A stretch of DNA of 64,000 nucleotides. It comes from Lachnospiraceae bacterium. GTDB lineage: Bacteria; Bacillota; Clostridia; Lachnospirales; Lachnospiraceae. Shown in pieces: positions 8,320-17,604 of the stretch (its first letter is position 1; every line of letters starts with the position of its first letter). Position numbers and translations under genes: made by a program. The stretch is taken from contig CAJTEM010000002.1 of NCBI GenBank assembly GCA_910575255.1, positions 186,001 to 250,000 of the forward strand, in the 5' to 3' direction. The notes beneath the pieces were generated by a model. It ran no database searches, was not told the origin of the DNA, and was given only the letters and a program-made list of their open reading frames with translations.

Positions 8320-9384
8320 TTATTGGTAATGGCTGTCCAGAATATCCTGATATTCCTGCAGCCGGACCTTGCACTGCTCAAAATAAGCATCCGTATCTTC
8401 TGGCGCCATATATTCTACCGCATATTCCACATTCTTGGCATCAGCCTGGAAATCCGGATTCTCACAGACCCTTTCCAGCGCTCCTGTAAACTTTGCGATA
8501 ATCGCCGGATCCGTATCCTTGGGGAAGCCGCAGAAGAAAAATTTGTCTACCACAAAGTCTACCCCCAGCTCTTTCATGGTAGGAACCTCCGGATAATCCG
8601 GATTCCTCTCCTCATTAAAGAACGCTAAAAGATGAAAATCCCCGGAAGCCACATAATCCTTGACCAGTCCCACCGGAGCCTTCATAAAATCGATGTGGTC
8701 TCCCATCATGGCTGCGATCTGATCTGACACGGCTCCCGCATCCACCAGCTGATACTGCAGGTCAAATTCCTCCTCCATCATGGCAATGATTGCCGTATCA
8801 TTCGTTGCCAGCTCGGTTCCGAACTTCACGGTTCCCGGATTGGCCTTTGCCGCCTCCTTCAGCTCGTCAAAGGACTCGTACTTCTTACTCAGCAGACAGG
8901 TGGTATACACCCTAAAGGGGATTCCTCCGGAAGCAAAACCGTCATAGTCAAACTCTGTTACCCCCGAGATCTTGTTGGTCAGCAGGGCCTCATGGCATAC
9001 CAGCATGGTATATCCGTCCGCCTTGGCATCCTTTACCTGAGTAGAGGCAATGCTTCCTGCACCGCCGGCTACATTACTCACCACCATAGGCTGTCCCAGC
9101 TCTTTTTCCATATACTTGGCAATCAGCCGGGCCGCCGTGTCGATACCGCCTCCTGCATTGGCTCCCACAATGATCTGGATCGGATTCTTTGGCCAGTCAG
9201 TCTCTGCCGCTGCCGGCTCATTGCCGGCTGTCTCCTTTGCCGCCTCACTGTCCTTGTTCTCCTGGCTCTCTGCCGCCTTCGCGGCCGCCTCCCCTGCTGC
9301 TTCCTTCTGGCCTCCTGAACATCCTGTCAATGCCGATGCTGCCATCATGACCGATAAGATGAATCCCCATGCTCTTTTTTTCAT
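8320..9384 (-). CDS. tctC: Tripartite tricarboxylate transporter substrate-binding protein TctC (Bug family)
   Basis: 354-aa extracytoplasmic binding protein. Lipoprotein signal with lipobox LTGC (Cys at about residue 22), a low-complexity Ala/Glu linker to about residue 65, then the Bug fold starting at DWPKNPIQIIVGANAGGGIDTAARLIAKY. The motif GGAGSIASTQVKDAKADGYTML is typical of the family. First gene of the tctC-tctB-tctA-sulfatase unit, with its own consensus-like promoter upstream. Confidence 0.93.
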   Translation of the reverse strand: MKKRAWGFILSVMMAASALTGCSGGQKEAAGEAAAKAAESQENKDSEAAKETAGNEPAAAETDWPKNPIQIIVGANAGGGIDTAARLIAKYMEKELGQPMVVSNVAGGAGSIASTQVKDAKADGYTMLVCHEALLTNKISGVTEFDYDGFASGGIPFRVYTTCLLSKKYESFDELKEAAKANPGTVKFGTELATNDTAIIAMMEEEFDLQYQLVDAGAVSDQIAAMMGDHIDFMKAPVGLVKDYVASGDFHLLAFFNEERNPDYPEVPTMKELGVDFVVDKFFFCGFPKDTDPAIIAKFTGALERVCENPDFQADAKNVEYAVEYMAPEDTDAYFEQCKVRLQEYQDILDSHYQ

Positions 9385-9460
9385 TTTCTCTCTCCTTCTC
9401 CATTACCCGGTTCACGTACCAACAGTTTCTACAGATATCTGTTTCCTGCTGCCTGTATTT

Positions 9461-9489
9461 ATAGTAGCAACCCCATACTTATTCGTCAA
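9461..9489 (-). promoter_or_regulatory. Sigma-A-type promoter of the tctCBA-sulfatase unit
   Basis: On the minus strand: -35 TTGACG (9489-9484), 17-bp spacer, -10 TACTAT (9466-9461), about 75 bases before the tctC start. Spacing and sequence are close to consensus. Confidence 0.7.
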
Positions 9490-9539
9490 TGATAAGAAGT
9501 TCCCATTTTTTTGCACAAATTTCAAGCAGAAAAATGCCG

Positions 9540-9580
9540 AAAAATAGAGGGATTTTCCATTTTTCTGAAAAATCCCTCCA
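9540..9580 (-). terminator. Rho-independent terminator after yaaA
   Basis: On the minus strand the stem GAGGGATTTT pairs with AAAATCCCTC (9547-9578), followed by TATTTTTC. It lies downstream of the yaaA stop and upstream of the tctC promoter. Confidence 0.7.
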
Positions 9581-9626
9581 CACTTTTAATACCAATGTTA
9601 AAAAGTTTTCAAACAAACATATGCTC

Positions 9627-10400
9627 TCAATTTCCTGAAGCCGTAAGAAACACATACCGGTTTTCCTCTGATAATTCTTCCGAAAAAACAAATCCAAGCT
9701 GGCAAAAATCCTTCATTCCCGCAGGATCCGCAATCCCGTTTTCCGCCATAAAACGAACCATCTCCCCCCGGGCCATCTTCGCTAATGTCCCTTTCTGCTT
9801 CACTTTTCCATCCAGGAGCTGGCCGAATTCCACGGTAATAAACCGATCCTCCTCTGTAAGATAAGGCTCGATACACCGGGAATATTCCCTGGAAGCCAGA
9901 TTGACAATCACCCGGTCCCTGTCCGGCAGGCTTTTATTCCAGGCACATAATTTCTGATATAACCGGTCCCCCCAGAAATCATACAGGTCTCTGCATCCCT
10001 TCACCGAAAGCTTTGCCTGCATTTCCAGCCGGTACGGCGTGACTCCGTCAAACGGCCTTAAAAGACCATAAAATCCCGACAAAATACAAAGGTGGCTCTC
10101 CACATAAGAAAGAGCCTCCTTCGTAAGTACTGCCGGTGCCAGATGCTGATACTGCAGTCCCTCATATGCCATAACCGCCGGTGTCAATGCCCGCTCCGGA
10201 TCCATAGAGCGAAACCGCTCATAGTTTAATTCGGCAAGATTCTCATTGCAGTTCCACAAAGCCTTTGCCTCGGAAAATGACAGGGATCGGATCCTCTCCA
10301 TCAAAATCCTGACATCCTCCATAAACATCGGCAGGCCGCTGACCGCAAAGGAATCGGTATCCCGGTTCATCTTCTTGGCCGGTGAGATGATAATTTTCAT
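9627..10400 (-). CDS. yaaA: YaaA family peroxide stress protein
   Basis: 257-aa member of the YaaA/UPF0246 family, which in E. coli lowers free iron and protects DNA during hydrogen peroxide stress. It begins with the family N-terminus MKIIISPAKKM and contains FYGLLRPFDGVTPYRLEM, a highly conserved block. Start at ATG 10400, which overlaps the stop of the preceding dehydrogenase gene by 4 bp (ATGA). Last gene of the amino-sugar operon, followed by a terminator. Confidence 0.93.
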   Translation of the reverse strand: MKIIISPAKKMNRDTDSFAVSGLPMFMEDVRILMERIRSLSFSEAKALWNCNENLAELNYERFRSMDPERALTPAVMAYEGLQYQHLAPAVLTKEALSYVESHLCILSGFYGLLRPFDGVTPYRLEMQAKLSVKGCRDLYDFWGDRLYQKLCAWNKSLPDRDRVIVNLASREYSRCIEPYLTEEDRFITVEFGQLLDGKVKQKGTLAKMARGEMVRFMAENGIADPAGMKDFCQLGFVFSEELSEENRYVFLTASGN

Positions 10401-11377
10401 GACTCCTGCTCCATCGGATAAATAATCCCCCATTGCCTGCGCAGCTCATCCATCCACCGAAGCATCTGCAATGTCTCCTCATGAGGCATCTCCGGGCACT
10501 CCAGCTCCCCGTGCTCAATGGCACGGACGCAGGCCTCTACCTCATATTCATAGCCGGTAATCTGCTTTGGCGTCTCATAGGCAGCCACCAGCTTCCTCTC
10601 TGTGTCAAAGACACGGATACCCTCACAGTTATTGATATTCTCTGTCTCGATATATCCCTTATCTCCGTAAATGATCCCCCTGCGGTCACTGATGCTGCGG
10701 GCGCTGGAGCTAAGCGCCGCCATCCTGCCGTCCCGATACACGATGGTGATATTCTCCTGCATATCCAGCCCATACTCATTGAATGCAGCCGTCCCGGTGA
10801 TCGTCTCAATATCATCGCCAAATACCATAGATGCAAAATTCAGAGTGTAAATGCCGATATCCAGCAGCGCGCCTCCGGCCAGCTCCGGTTTTTTGATCCG
10901 ATCCTTCCAGTCAATGATATAGCTTAAGTTGGCAGTCAGCATATAGGGAGTCCCGATGACTCCGCTTGCCAGCACCTCTTCCAGGGTCTTTCTCATGGGC
11001 ATATACCTGGTCCAGATCGCCTCTGTGAGAAGGAGTCCCCTCGCCTTTGCCATAGCAAACAATTCCCTTGCCTGGCCCTCATTGACCGTAAAAGCCTTCT
11101 CGCAGAGCACATGCTTGCCGTGCTCCAGACACAGCCTCACATGGTCATAGTGATGGGAATGCGGCGTCGCAATATATACCAGATCCACCCCGGGATCTTT
11201 GAGCATCTCCTCATAGGAACCATAAGCCTTCTCAAATCCGTACTGATCGGCAAAAGCCCTTGCCCTCTCATAGTCTCTCGCCGCAATGGCATACCGCTTT
11301 GCCGTATCCATTCCCTGTAGGGTCCTCCCCATAAAGCCGGCGATCTTTCCTGCACCGATGATTCCCATCCTTACCAT
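10397..11377 (-). CDS. Gfo/Idh/MocA family NAD(P)-dependent oxidoreductase
   Basis: 326-aa protein. The N-terminal Rossmann fold has the dinucleotide motif IIGAGKIAG, and the catalytic-region motif CEKAFTVNEGQA takes the place of the common EKP. It acts on a sugar, inositol or dihydrodiol; the specific substrate is not apparent. Located 22 bp after nagA and coupled to yaaA, so it may serve amino-sugar metabolism. Confidence 0.88.
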   Translation of the reverse strand: MVRMGIIGAGKIAGFMGRTLQGMDTAKRYAIAARDYERARAFADQYGFEKAYGSYEEMLKDPGVDLVYIATPHSHHYDHVRLCLEHGKHVLCEKAFTVNEGQARELFAMAKARGLLLTEAIWTRYMPMRKTLEEVLASGVIGTPYMLTANLSYIIDWKDRIKKPELAGGALLDIGIYTLNFASMVFGDDIETITGTAAFNEYGLDMQENITIVYRDGRMAALSSSARSISDRRGIIYGDKGYIETENINNCEGIRVFDTERKLVAAYETPKQITGYEYEVEACVRAIEHGELECPEMPHEETLQMLRWMDELRRQWGIIYPMEQES

Positions 11378-11399
11378 AGCCTTTCTGCCTCCTTGTTAT

Positions 11400-12569
11400 T
11401 CATTCCTTAACTGCAGACTCTCTCTGAAAGCAGCATTCTCCCTTCACATACGTTGCCTCGATCCGGTATGCCTCATCCAGTACCACCAGATCCGCATCCT
11501 TGCCTTTCTCCAGCGATCCGACCCGGTCATAAACACCGGTCAGCCTTGCCGGATTCTCCGTCAGCAGCGGCACAATGTCTTCAAGCGGACGTCCGGTAAA
11601 GGCCAGCAGATTCTCAAGTGCCTTTCCGGTCGTCAGTGTGCTCCCGGCACGGCTGCCGCCGTCCGCCAGGCGGGCGTCCCCGTCCACGACGACCACGTCA
11701 TTGACTCCCAGCTTATAGTTTCCGTCCGGAAGCCCGGCTGCCATGATGGAATCCGTGACCGCCACGGCCCGGCTGTTGCCCTTTGTCTTTAAGATCAGCC
11801 GCACGGTGCCCGGATGCAGATGACGGCCGTCACAGATCATCTCGCAGAACACCCGGTCGTCCTCTAACACGGCCCCCCAGATTGCCGGCTCATGCTGATG
11901 CAAAAGCCGCATGGCATTGCTGGTATGGGTCGCTCCCCTCGCGCCGTTTGCAATCGCCTGTCTCGCCGTCTCATAATCTGCTCCCGAATGGCCGATCGCC
12001 ACCACTATACCCAGACGGCACAGCTCGGGAATAAAGTCCGCCATTCCCTCGATCTCCGGAGATACCGTGATATAACGGATCTCCCCGCCGGCCGCCTCCT
12101 GGTACTCCTGCACCAGGCCGACGTTTGGCCTTTGCAGCAGATGTTCCGGCATTGCCCCTTTATATTCCGGACTTAAGAACGGCCCTTCCAGATGGATTCC
12201 CAAAAGCCGTGAACCCTTATGCTCCAGGCTCTTCCATCGCTTATACTCCTCAATGCACCACAGCGTCTGTTCCCTGGTGTCCGTAAGCACCGAACACAGC
12301 CAGCCTGTCGTCCCCTGGGACGCATGGAACCGGCAGATCTTCTCATAGTCCTCCGCCTTTGCCGCATTCACGTCCACGCCCACTGCCCCATGGGTATGGA
12401 TATCCAGAAATCCCGGCACCAGCCATCTCCCAGACACATCCACGATTCGGGCGCCCTTCTCCTCAATGTCTGTGCCGATGCACTCGATCACCCCGTCCTT
12501 TATCCGCACATCTGCCCGTACAAAATCCCGTCCCTGATACACCATTCCGTTCTTCAGCAATATTGCCAT
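11400..12569 (-). CDS. nagA: N-acetylglucosamine-6-phosphate deacetylase
   Basis: 389-aa amidohydrolase that converts GlcNAc-6-P to GlcN-6-P and acetate. Motifs: FLDIHTHGAVGVDV (HxH), IHLEGPFLSPEYKGA (metal-binding Glu), IGHSGADYETA and ATHTSNAMRLLHQHEP (metal His), and the catalytic Asp in VAVTDSIMAAGLPDG. The usual HLFNAM block reads HTSNAM here, so the enzyme is a diverged NagA. Start at ATG 12569 with AGGAGG about 9 bases upstream. Follows the nagB-like gene in the same direction. Confidence 0.92.
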   Translation of the reverse strand: MAILLKNGMVYQGRDFVRADVRIKDGVIECIGTDIEEKGARIVDVSGRWLVPGFLDIHTHGAVGVDVNAAKAEDYEKICRFHASQGTTGWLCSVLTDTREQTLWCIEEYKRWKSLEHKGSRLLGIHLEGPFLSPEYKGAMPEHLLQRPNVGLVQEYQEAAGGEIRYITVSPEIEGMADFIPELCRLGIVVAIGHSGADYETARQAIANGARGATHTSNAMRLLHQHEPAIWGAVLEDDRVFCEMICDGRHLHPGTVRLILKTKGNSRAVAVTDSIMAAGLPDGNYKLGVNDVVVVDGDARLADGGSRAGSTLTTGKALENLLAFTGRPLEDIVPLLTENPARLTGVYDRVGSLEKGKDADLVVLDEAYRIEATYVKGECCFQRESAVKE

Positions 12570-12656
12570 ATTCTGAAAACCTCCTTTTGCACTTTCCGTT
12601 CTCTCTTGATCAACACCCCGCTGCAAGCACGGCACTTGGCTCATTGCTCGCGGGAA

Positions 12657-13478
12657 TCAATCCTCAAGACGAGCCACATACTCCGTAAACGTCAGCGTAA
12701 TATCCTCATGCCCCCGCAGAAGGCTTACCGGAAAATCCGCGGTCATTTCCCCGTATCCTGCCCGGCGCACTACTGCGCGATGCCAGTTCCGAAAGCATCC
12801 CAGACGAATCTTTCTGGCATGAGCAATCTCATAGATTCCCACCGTCACACAGTATTTCGGCATGTCCTCCAGCGCCCCGCCAAAATCTCCGATGGCATTG
12901 GCTGCCCGCGTTTCCGGGCTGATCTTTAGCACCCGCGTCTTCTGCGCCAGGAATTCCTCCGCGCTCATCGACGCATCCGCCTCATTAAATGCCACATGTC
13001 CATTGATCCCGATCCCGCCAAAAGCAATGTCCACACCTCCCAGTTCCTCAATCAGCTTCGGCACTTGCCCCACGTCTTCCGGATCCGGGAAAATCCGCTG
13101 CTCCGGCGGCATCACCAGCTCCGGGCGGATCTTTGAGTATACCACCCGATCCATAAAGCCGCGGAAACTTAAAGGATGATCCGCCGGAATCCATTTCCTG
13201 TCATCGTCCAGATATTCGTCCATGTTGATAAACCATACATTCTTCAGGCTGATCCCCTGTTCATTGACCATGTCCACAAAATAGGGATACTGTCCCACCG
13301 GTCCCACCGGGCAGATCAATACCGTACGCCGGTTCTTCTCCTGATTCGCCAGGATCTCTTCTGTCATCTGTTTTGCCATCTGATAAAATACCGCCGCATT
13401 ATCCTCCATGCAGATCAGCTTCATCTTTGGATTTGCCAAAAGCTGTTCTTTATTGTAACCATAGTATCCGTGCCTCAT
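12657..13478 (-). CDS. Glucosamine-6-phosphate deaminase-like protein (NagB family)
   Basis: 273-aa NagB/sugar-phosphate isomerase fold. Family blocks seen: VWFINMDEYLDDD (catalytic Asp region), DHPLSFRGF, and GGIGINGHVAFNEAD. In E. coli NagB the last block is GNDGHIAFNEP with an Asp in the catalytic D-H-E set; here that Asp is Asn (INGH). The protein may therefore be a slower deaminase, act on a different sugar phosphate, or belong to a paralogous subfamily. Start at ATG 13478 with GGAGGG 7 bases upstream. First gene of the nagB-nagA-dehydrogenase-yaaA run. Confidence 0.85.
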   Translation of the reverse strand: MRHGYYGYNKEQLLANPKMKLICMEDNAAVFYQMAKQMTEEILANQEKNRRTVLICPVGPVGQYPYFVDMVNEQGISLKNVWFINMDEYLDDDRKWIPADHPLSFRGFMDRVVYSKIRPELVMPPEQRIFPDPEDVGQVPKLIEELGGVDIAFGGIGINGHVAFNEADASMSAEEFLAQKTRVLKISPETRAANAIGDFGGALEDMPKYCVTVGIYEIAHARKIRLGCFRNWHRAVVRRAGYGEMTADFPVSLLRGHEDITLTFTEYVARLED

Positions 13479-13566
13479 AACCATTCCCTCCTTCTGTCTT
13501 CTGCTTTGGCTCACGCTGCCATAAACCGCCCGCGCCGGCCGTGCATTGCACTCCTGAAACATTCCG

Positions 13567-14235
13567 TCACGAAAATAAATGGGAAATGTTCAGCTCCTGA
13601 ATCATTGAGACGATCTCCTTTGTCCTGCTGCAGCCGAACTTCCGCAAGAGTCCCTTGATCTGGGTCTTGACCGTAATGATCTCCACACAACGGATACGGG
13701 CAATATCTTTCACCTTATTCCCTTCCAGCAAAAGACGCAGAAGCTCCCTCTCCGCAGCCGTCAGCTGAGATACGTTGTTGATAAAGAACAAAAGACTTTG
13801 CTCCGACCTCTGCAGACGGCTGTATTCCCGCATGATCGTCTCCTGAATCCGTGATTCCATCACCGGCTTCCCGCTGTAAGCATTGCGGATATGCTGCAAA
13901 ATCTCCTCATCCGGGCAGCCCTTAACCACAAAATCCACTGCCCCGGTCCCCATGGCTGTGATAATGGTCTGATTCGTCTCATGCGCTGTCAAAAAAATGA
14001 TCCTCTGTCCGCGCCCCTCATCCCGAATCCTCTCTGCAGCCACGATCCCGGCATGCATAGTCTCCATCTCGATGTCCATCAACACAATATCCGCATCCTG
14101 CCGCTTCGCAAGCTCCGCCGCCTCCTGACCGCTTCCTGCCTGCCAGGCAACCTCCATATCCTCCTGGCCTGCAATCAGCTCGCACAGATCCTCCCGAAGC
14201 AAATCAAAATCGTCCACAATTGCCACTCGAATCAT
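13567..14235 (-). CDS. Response regulator, receiver plus LuxR-type HTH
   Basis: 222-aa protein. Receiver domain with the acidic pair in VAIVDDFD and phospho-acceptor Asp in VLMDIEME; Thr in IIFLTAHE and Lys in VDFVVKGCP complete the set. The C-terminal HTH (about residues 150-215) has LTAAERELLRLLLEGNKVKDIA. Encoded 59 bp after the histidine kinase and upstream of the nagB-like gene, so it may control the amino-sugar genes; that is inferred from position only. Confidence 0.92.
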   Translation of the reverse strand: MIRVAIVDDFDLLREDLCELIAGQEDMEVAWQAGSGQEAAELAKRQDADIVLMDIEMETMHAGIVAAERIRDEGRGQRIIFLTAHETNQTIITAMGTGAVDFVVKGCPDEEILQHIRNAYSGKPVMESRIQETIMREYSRLQRSEQSLLFFINNVSQLTAAERELLRLLLEGNKVKDIARIRCVEIITVKTQIKGLLRKFGCSRTKEIVSMIQELNISHLFS

Positions 14236-14282
14236 AATACCCTACCTAATCCTTTTACAGCCTTCTTACCTTTTCCTGAAGC

Positions 14283-14305
14283 GTGTTTGAAAATTCATTC
14301 CCGTC
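14283..14305. repeat. 23-bp dispersed repeat at the 3' end of the kinase gene
   Basis: The 23 bases starting GTGTTTGAAAATTCATTC recur exactly at 25241-25263, where they mark the break point of a truncated RpiR gene. Here they cover the kinase stop codon and the bases after it. Confidence 0.7.
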
Positions 14306-15842
14306 GAATCATGCTCTGACCTTTTGACGAAATCCCCCCAAGGTCTTGTCTGGGCTCATACCGTGGAATCGCCACAAAAAAGCTGCTCCCTTCTCCCGGC
14401 CGGCTCTCCAGCTTCAGCTTCCCGAAATGGCTTCTCACAATCTCCCTCACATAATGCAGCCCCATTCCCCAATTCGTATTCGTATTCTTGCTGGTATAAA
14501 AGGGATCATATATCCTGCGCTGTTCCTGCCTTGTCATCCCCGGCCCGTTGTCGCAGACCTCAAAACCCACATACAGCCTCTCCGCATGGATCTTCATTGC
14601 CAGCCTCTCCCTGCTCTTTCCCGACATCAGAAATGCCTCATGCGCATTGGTCAGCAGATTGCAGAGAGCCTCGCTCAGATGCTGCTCATCCGCCAGCAGG
14701 GATTCCCCGAGACTGCCCAGGATCTCCACGTCCGTATCCGGATATTTCTTATGGAACAAGGACAGTGTGGTATCCGCAATCTGCTCCGCCCTCACCGGAG
14801 ACAGGAAAATGCTGCTCTGCCGGACACTTTTATAAAGCTCCTCCATCCGTCCTAACATGCTCTCATTGACCTCATCGAGCATTCCCACATAAGATGTCAG
14901 CTTTGCCAAATCCGGCTGTTCCTCTTCTAATTCTCTGCGGATCTTTTTGTACAACACCCGGTTCGAAAGCAGCTGATTCTTAATGCTGTGGACAAAGACC
15001 GATACTCCCATGCTCGCGGTATCGAATTTCCTTCGGACGCTGAGATCCTCCCGATTCTCCTTCCAGTCAATCACCATATAATTCTTCAGATTCCAGAATC
15101 CCAGCACCACAAAAGCCAGGGTAAATCCCGTAAACAGATACCATCCCTTAACATCCATCAGTGAATTCGCATACAATCGTCCGCTGAAACGCATATATTC
15201 CACGGAATAAATCTGATACACCTGCAAAGGATCCTGCGTGCAATAGATAACGTACTGCACTGTCACGCTTAAAATAAACACCATGATATACCGAAACTGC
15301 TTCTTCAGGTAAGGAATCGTCATATCCCGGTATTCCTTCACGATCATGGCAGCCGCCAGAGCAACATATACAAAAATCCATCCCTGCGTCAGCTTCATCA
15401 GTACGGTCTGCAGCGCAAAGCGCCCCTTCACCAGCCGAAAAAAAATCTCCGGATAATACACGGCCAGACTGAGAAACGGCAGGATAAACACCGCTGCACT
15501 CCGCCTGCGCAACCGGAGAACTGCCGGAAGCATACTGTAATGCGTAGCCACCATCAGCAAAAAAGGCGGGAACAGATAACGCCCGATCGCAATCAGATAT
15601 CCCAGCTTTCTCAAAGGGAAAATCAGGTAAGAAAGCCGCCGCTGAATCCGGGTGTCAAAGAACAGGAACATCTTCTGCTCCGGAGAAAGTCCTCCCGTCT
15701 TGGCCAGGTAAATCATGATCCCCACAAACATACAGATAAAACTGAAGCAAAGCCCCAGAAGCCAGATCGTCTGCTGATCCCTCTTTACAAAGAACAATGC
15801 CACAGAGGATACGGCCAGAAACACAAGCACTACCAGAAGCAT
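14295..15842 (-). CDS. Membrane sensor histidine kinase
   Basis: 515-aa kinase. The N-terminal half (residues 1-250) carries about six to eight hydrophobic segments, forming an integral-membrane sensor. The H-box is VFVHSIKNQLLS (about residue 295). The HATPase domain has the N-box LCNLLTNAHEAF, G1 VCDNGPGM and G2 NWGMGLHYVREIV. Partner of the response regulator that follows. The signal is unknown. Confidence 0.92.
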   Translation of the reverse strand: MLLVVLVFLAVSSVALFFVKRDQQTIWLLGLCFSFICMFVGIMIYLAKTGGLSPEQKMFLFFDTRIQRRLSYLIFPLRKLGYLIAIGRYLFPPFLLMVATHYSMLPAVLRLRRRSAAVFILPFLSLAVYYPEIFFRLVKGRFALQTVLMKLTQGWIFVYVALAAAMIVKEYRDMTIPYLKKQFRYIMVFILSVTVQYVIYCTQDPLQVYQIYSVEYMRFSGRLYANSLMDVKGWYLFTGFTLAFVVLGFWNLKNYMVIDWKENREDLSVRRKFDTASMGVSVFVHSIKNQLLSNRVLYKKIRRELEEEQPDLAKLTSYVGMLDEVNESMLGRMEELYKSVRQSSIFLSPVRAEQIADTTLSLFHKKYPDTDVEILGSLGESLLADEQHLSEALCNLLTNAHEAFLMSGKSRERLAMKIHAERLYVGFEVCDNGPGMTRQEQRRIYDPFYTSKNTNTNWGMGLHYVREIVRSHFGKLKLESRPGEGSSFFVAIPRYEPRQDLGGISSKGQSMIRRE

Positions 15843-15932
15843 TGTCGTTCCTCCTTGCCAAGATTATACCATATTTTCCCTGGAAAAGAAACCAGGGCAG
15901 CCTATAATTTCCGCAAACGTTTTCCTTATCAC

Positions 15933-16400
15933 TGCTTTTCACCGGGTGGGGTTCCGAAAGGTACGCTCTGGAAAAAGGATTCCCCGGACCTCGGGTTTCG
16001 GATGCAAACGCAATCCGGGGAATCCTTTTTCCAGAGCTGGTATTTACCAGACCAGTAAGAACGGAGAACAGGATGTTCAGCCTTGGAACGAGGGGAGGGC
16101 CGCAGCGGGAAATGGCCTGCGGATGTTGACTTTGCAGAGATTTAGAAGTCCTTAAATTTCTGAGTTTTGCGTGGAAACGAAAATTCACACTGTCTGAGCG
16201 GAGCGAGTTTGTGAATTTTCGTTTCGTTTTTAGCAAAAATCAGAAATTTTAGGAATTCTTTGCCTTAGCACGCAGAAAAGCTGCCAGTGGCAGGTTTTCT
16301 GTGAATCTCGAAACCGGAAACATCCACAGGCCATTTCCCGCTGCGGCCCTCCCCTTGTTCCAAGGCGTACCTTCCGGAACCTCCCCCCCGTGAAAAGCAA
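15933..16400. repeat. Compound foldback repeat (copy F), 468 bp, with a nested palindrome
   Basis: A gene-free stretch (15843-16458) filled by one large inverted-repeat structure. Its outer arms start TGCTTTTCACCGGG at the left and match the complement of the right end with few mismatches; GGTTCCGAAAGGTACGC (15950-15966) pairs with 16365-16381. The inner part (16081-16365) is the reverse-complement orientation of the 309-bp family, with long paired arms. A separate 71-bp palindrome (15966-16036) whose 23-bp arms begin CTCTGGAAAAAGG sits inside the left side as if inserted later. Confidence 0.8.
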
Positions 16401-16458
16401 CTCCAAAAAGGAGGGAGAGAGGTACTTTTCCTTCCCCCTCTCCCTGCTGATAACCTTC

Positions 16459-17571
16459 TTATTTCTGATTTGCTTCGTATGCTTCCTTCATGACATCAAA
16501 CAGAACATAATTGTCGACATCTACCTTCTCTGTCAGGCGTCCGCCGTCGATGAATACCTGCTGCTGGTTTTCATAATAGGTCTTGATGGTTCCATCCTCC
16601 AAAGCCTTGCCCAGGAAATCACTGGTGATGCTCCAGTTGCCCTCGCCTACGGTTGCCTTCATGGTATCAGCATCCACTTCACACTGCTTTGCCACCCAGT
16701 CGGCTACCTCCTCGATATTGCTGTTGCGGTAATCGGCGGCTTTCTGAAGTGCACGGGAGAAACGCACCAGCACGTCGTGGTTGCCGTCGGCAAATTTCTG
16801 CGTGGTAATAAAGCTGGACGGGAAGGTAACCTGATTCACATAATCCTGGTTTGTAGCCAGCCATACGGTCTTGTCACCCAGGGCATTCTCGATGGTCATG
16901 GTTCCCGGTGACCAGGTCGCACAGGCATCTACATTGCCGCTGATCATCGCCGTAACGATCCCATTGGCATCCATCTCCACTACCTCAAGATCATCCGCAG
17001 TCAGTCCTTCCTGCTGCAGCGCCAGATTCAGAATGATCTCCGCCGAGGTCCCGCTGGTAGCCGCTACCTTCTTCCCTTTCAAATCCGCGATACTGTTAAC
17101 TCCCTTATCCTTGTTGCCCATCACGGCATCTGCCAGACTGGTACAGTCGATCTGGAAAATCAAAGCCTCACCCTCCGCACAGAGCGCATGGGCGCCGTGG
17201 CCGATCTGGGAAATGTCAATATCTCCGGAAGCCATGGCAGCGATTTCCGCCGGCCCGCCCTGGAACTCAACCAGCTCCACCGTAAGACCCATCTCCTCGA
17301 AATATCCCTTCTCACGAGCTGTCACTGCCAGGGATGCGCTTCCCATGTTGGGCATATACGCTACCCTTAAATTTGCCGGCTCAAAGCTTTCCGCCTCTGC
17401 CGGCGCTTCTGTCTCGCCGCCCTCTGCCGGCGCTTCTGTCCCAGCTGCCTCTGCTGCCGTAGTCGCAGGCGCCGCCGTGGTCTCCGGAGCTTTGGAAGCT
17501 CCTCCTCCGCAACCTGCCAGCATGGCAGCCATCATAGCAGACACCAGAATCAGACTCATTGACTTTCTCAT
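16459..17571 (-). CDS. ABC transporter substrate-binding lipoprotein, SsuA/TauA/NrtA type
   Basis: 370-aa protein. Lipoprotein signal with lipobox MLAGC (Cys about residue 21), an Ala/Glu/Thr-rich linker to about residue 62, then a NMT1/SsuA-type fold beginning LRVAYMPNMGSASLAVTAREKGYF. The blocks GGPAEIAAMASGDIDISQIG and KKVAATSGTSAEI are typical of sulfonate, taurine or nitrate binding proteins. Third gene of a permease-ATPase-binding protein operon. Confidence 0.9.
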   Translation of the reverse strand: MRKSMSLILVSAMMAAMLAGCGGGASKAPETTAAPATTAAEAAGTEAPAEGGETEAPAEAESFEPANLRVAYMPNMGSASLAVTAREKGYFEEMGLTVELVEFQGGPAEIAAMASGDIDISQIGHGAHALCAEGEALIFQIDCTSLADAVMGNKDKGVNSIADLKGKKVAATSGTSAEIILNLALQQEGLTADDLEVVEMDANGIVTAMISGNVDACATWSPGTMTIENALGDKTVWLATNQDYVNQVTFPSSFITTQKFADGNHDVLVRFSRALQKAADYRNSNIEEVADWVAKQCEVDADTMKATVGEGNWSITSDFLGKALEDGTIKTYYENQQQVFIDGGRLTEKVDVDNYVLFDVMKEAYEANQK

Positions 17572-17604
17572 AAAAACATTCCTCCTTACTCACCTCTTTG
17601 GGTG

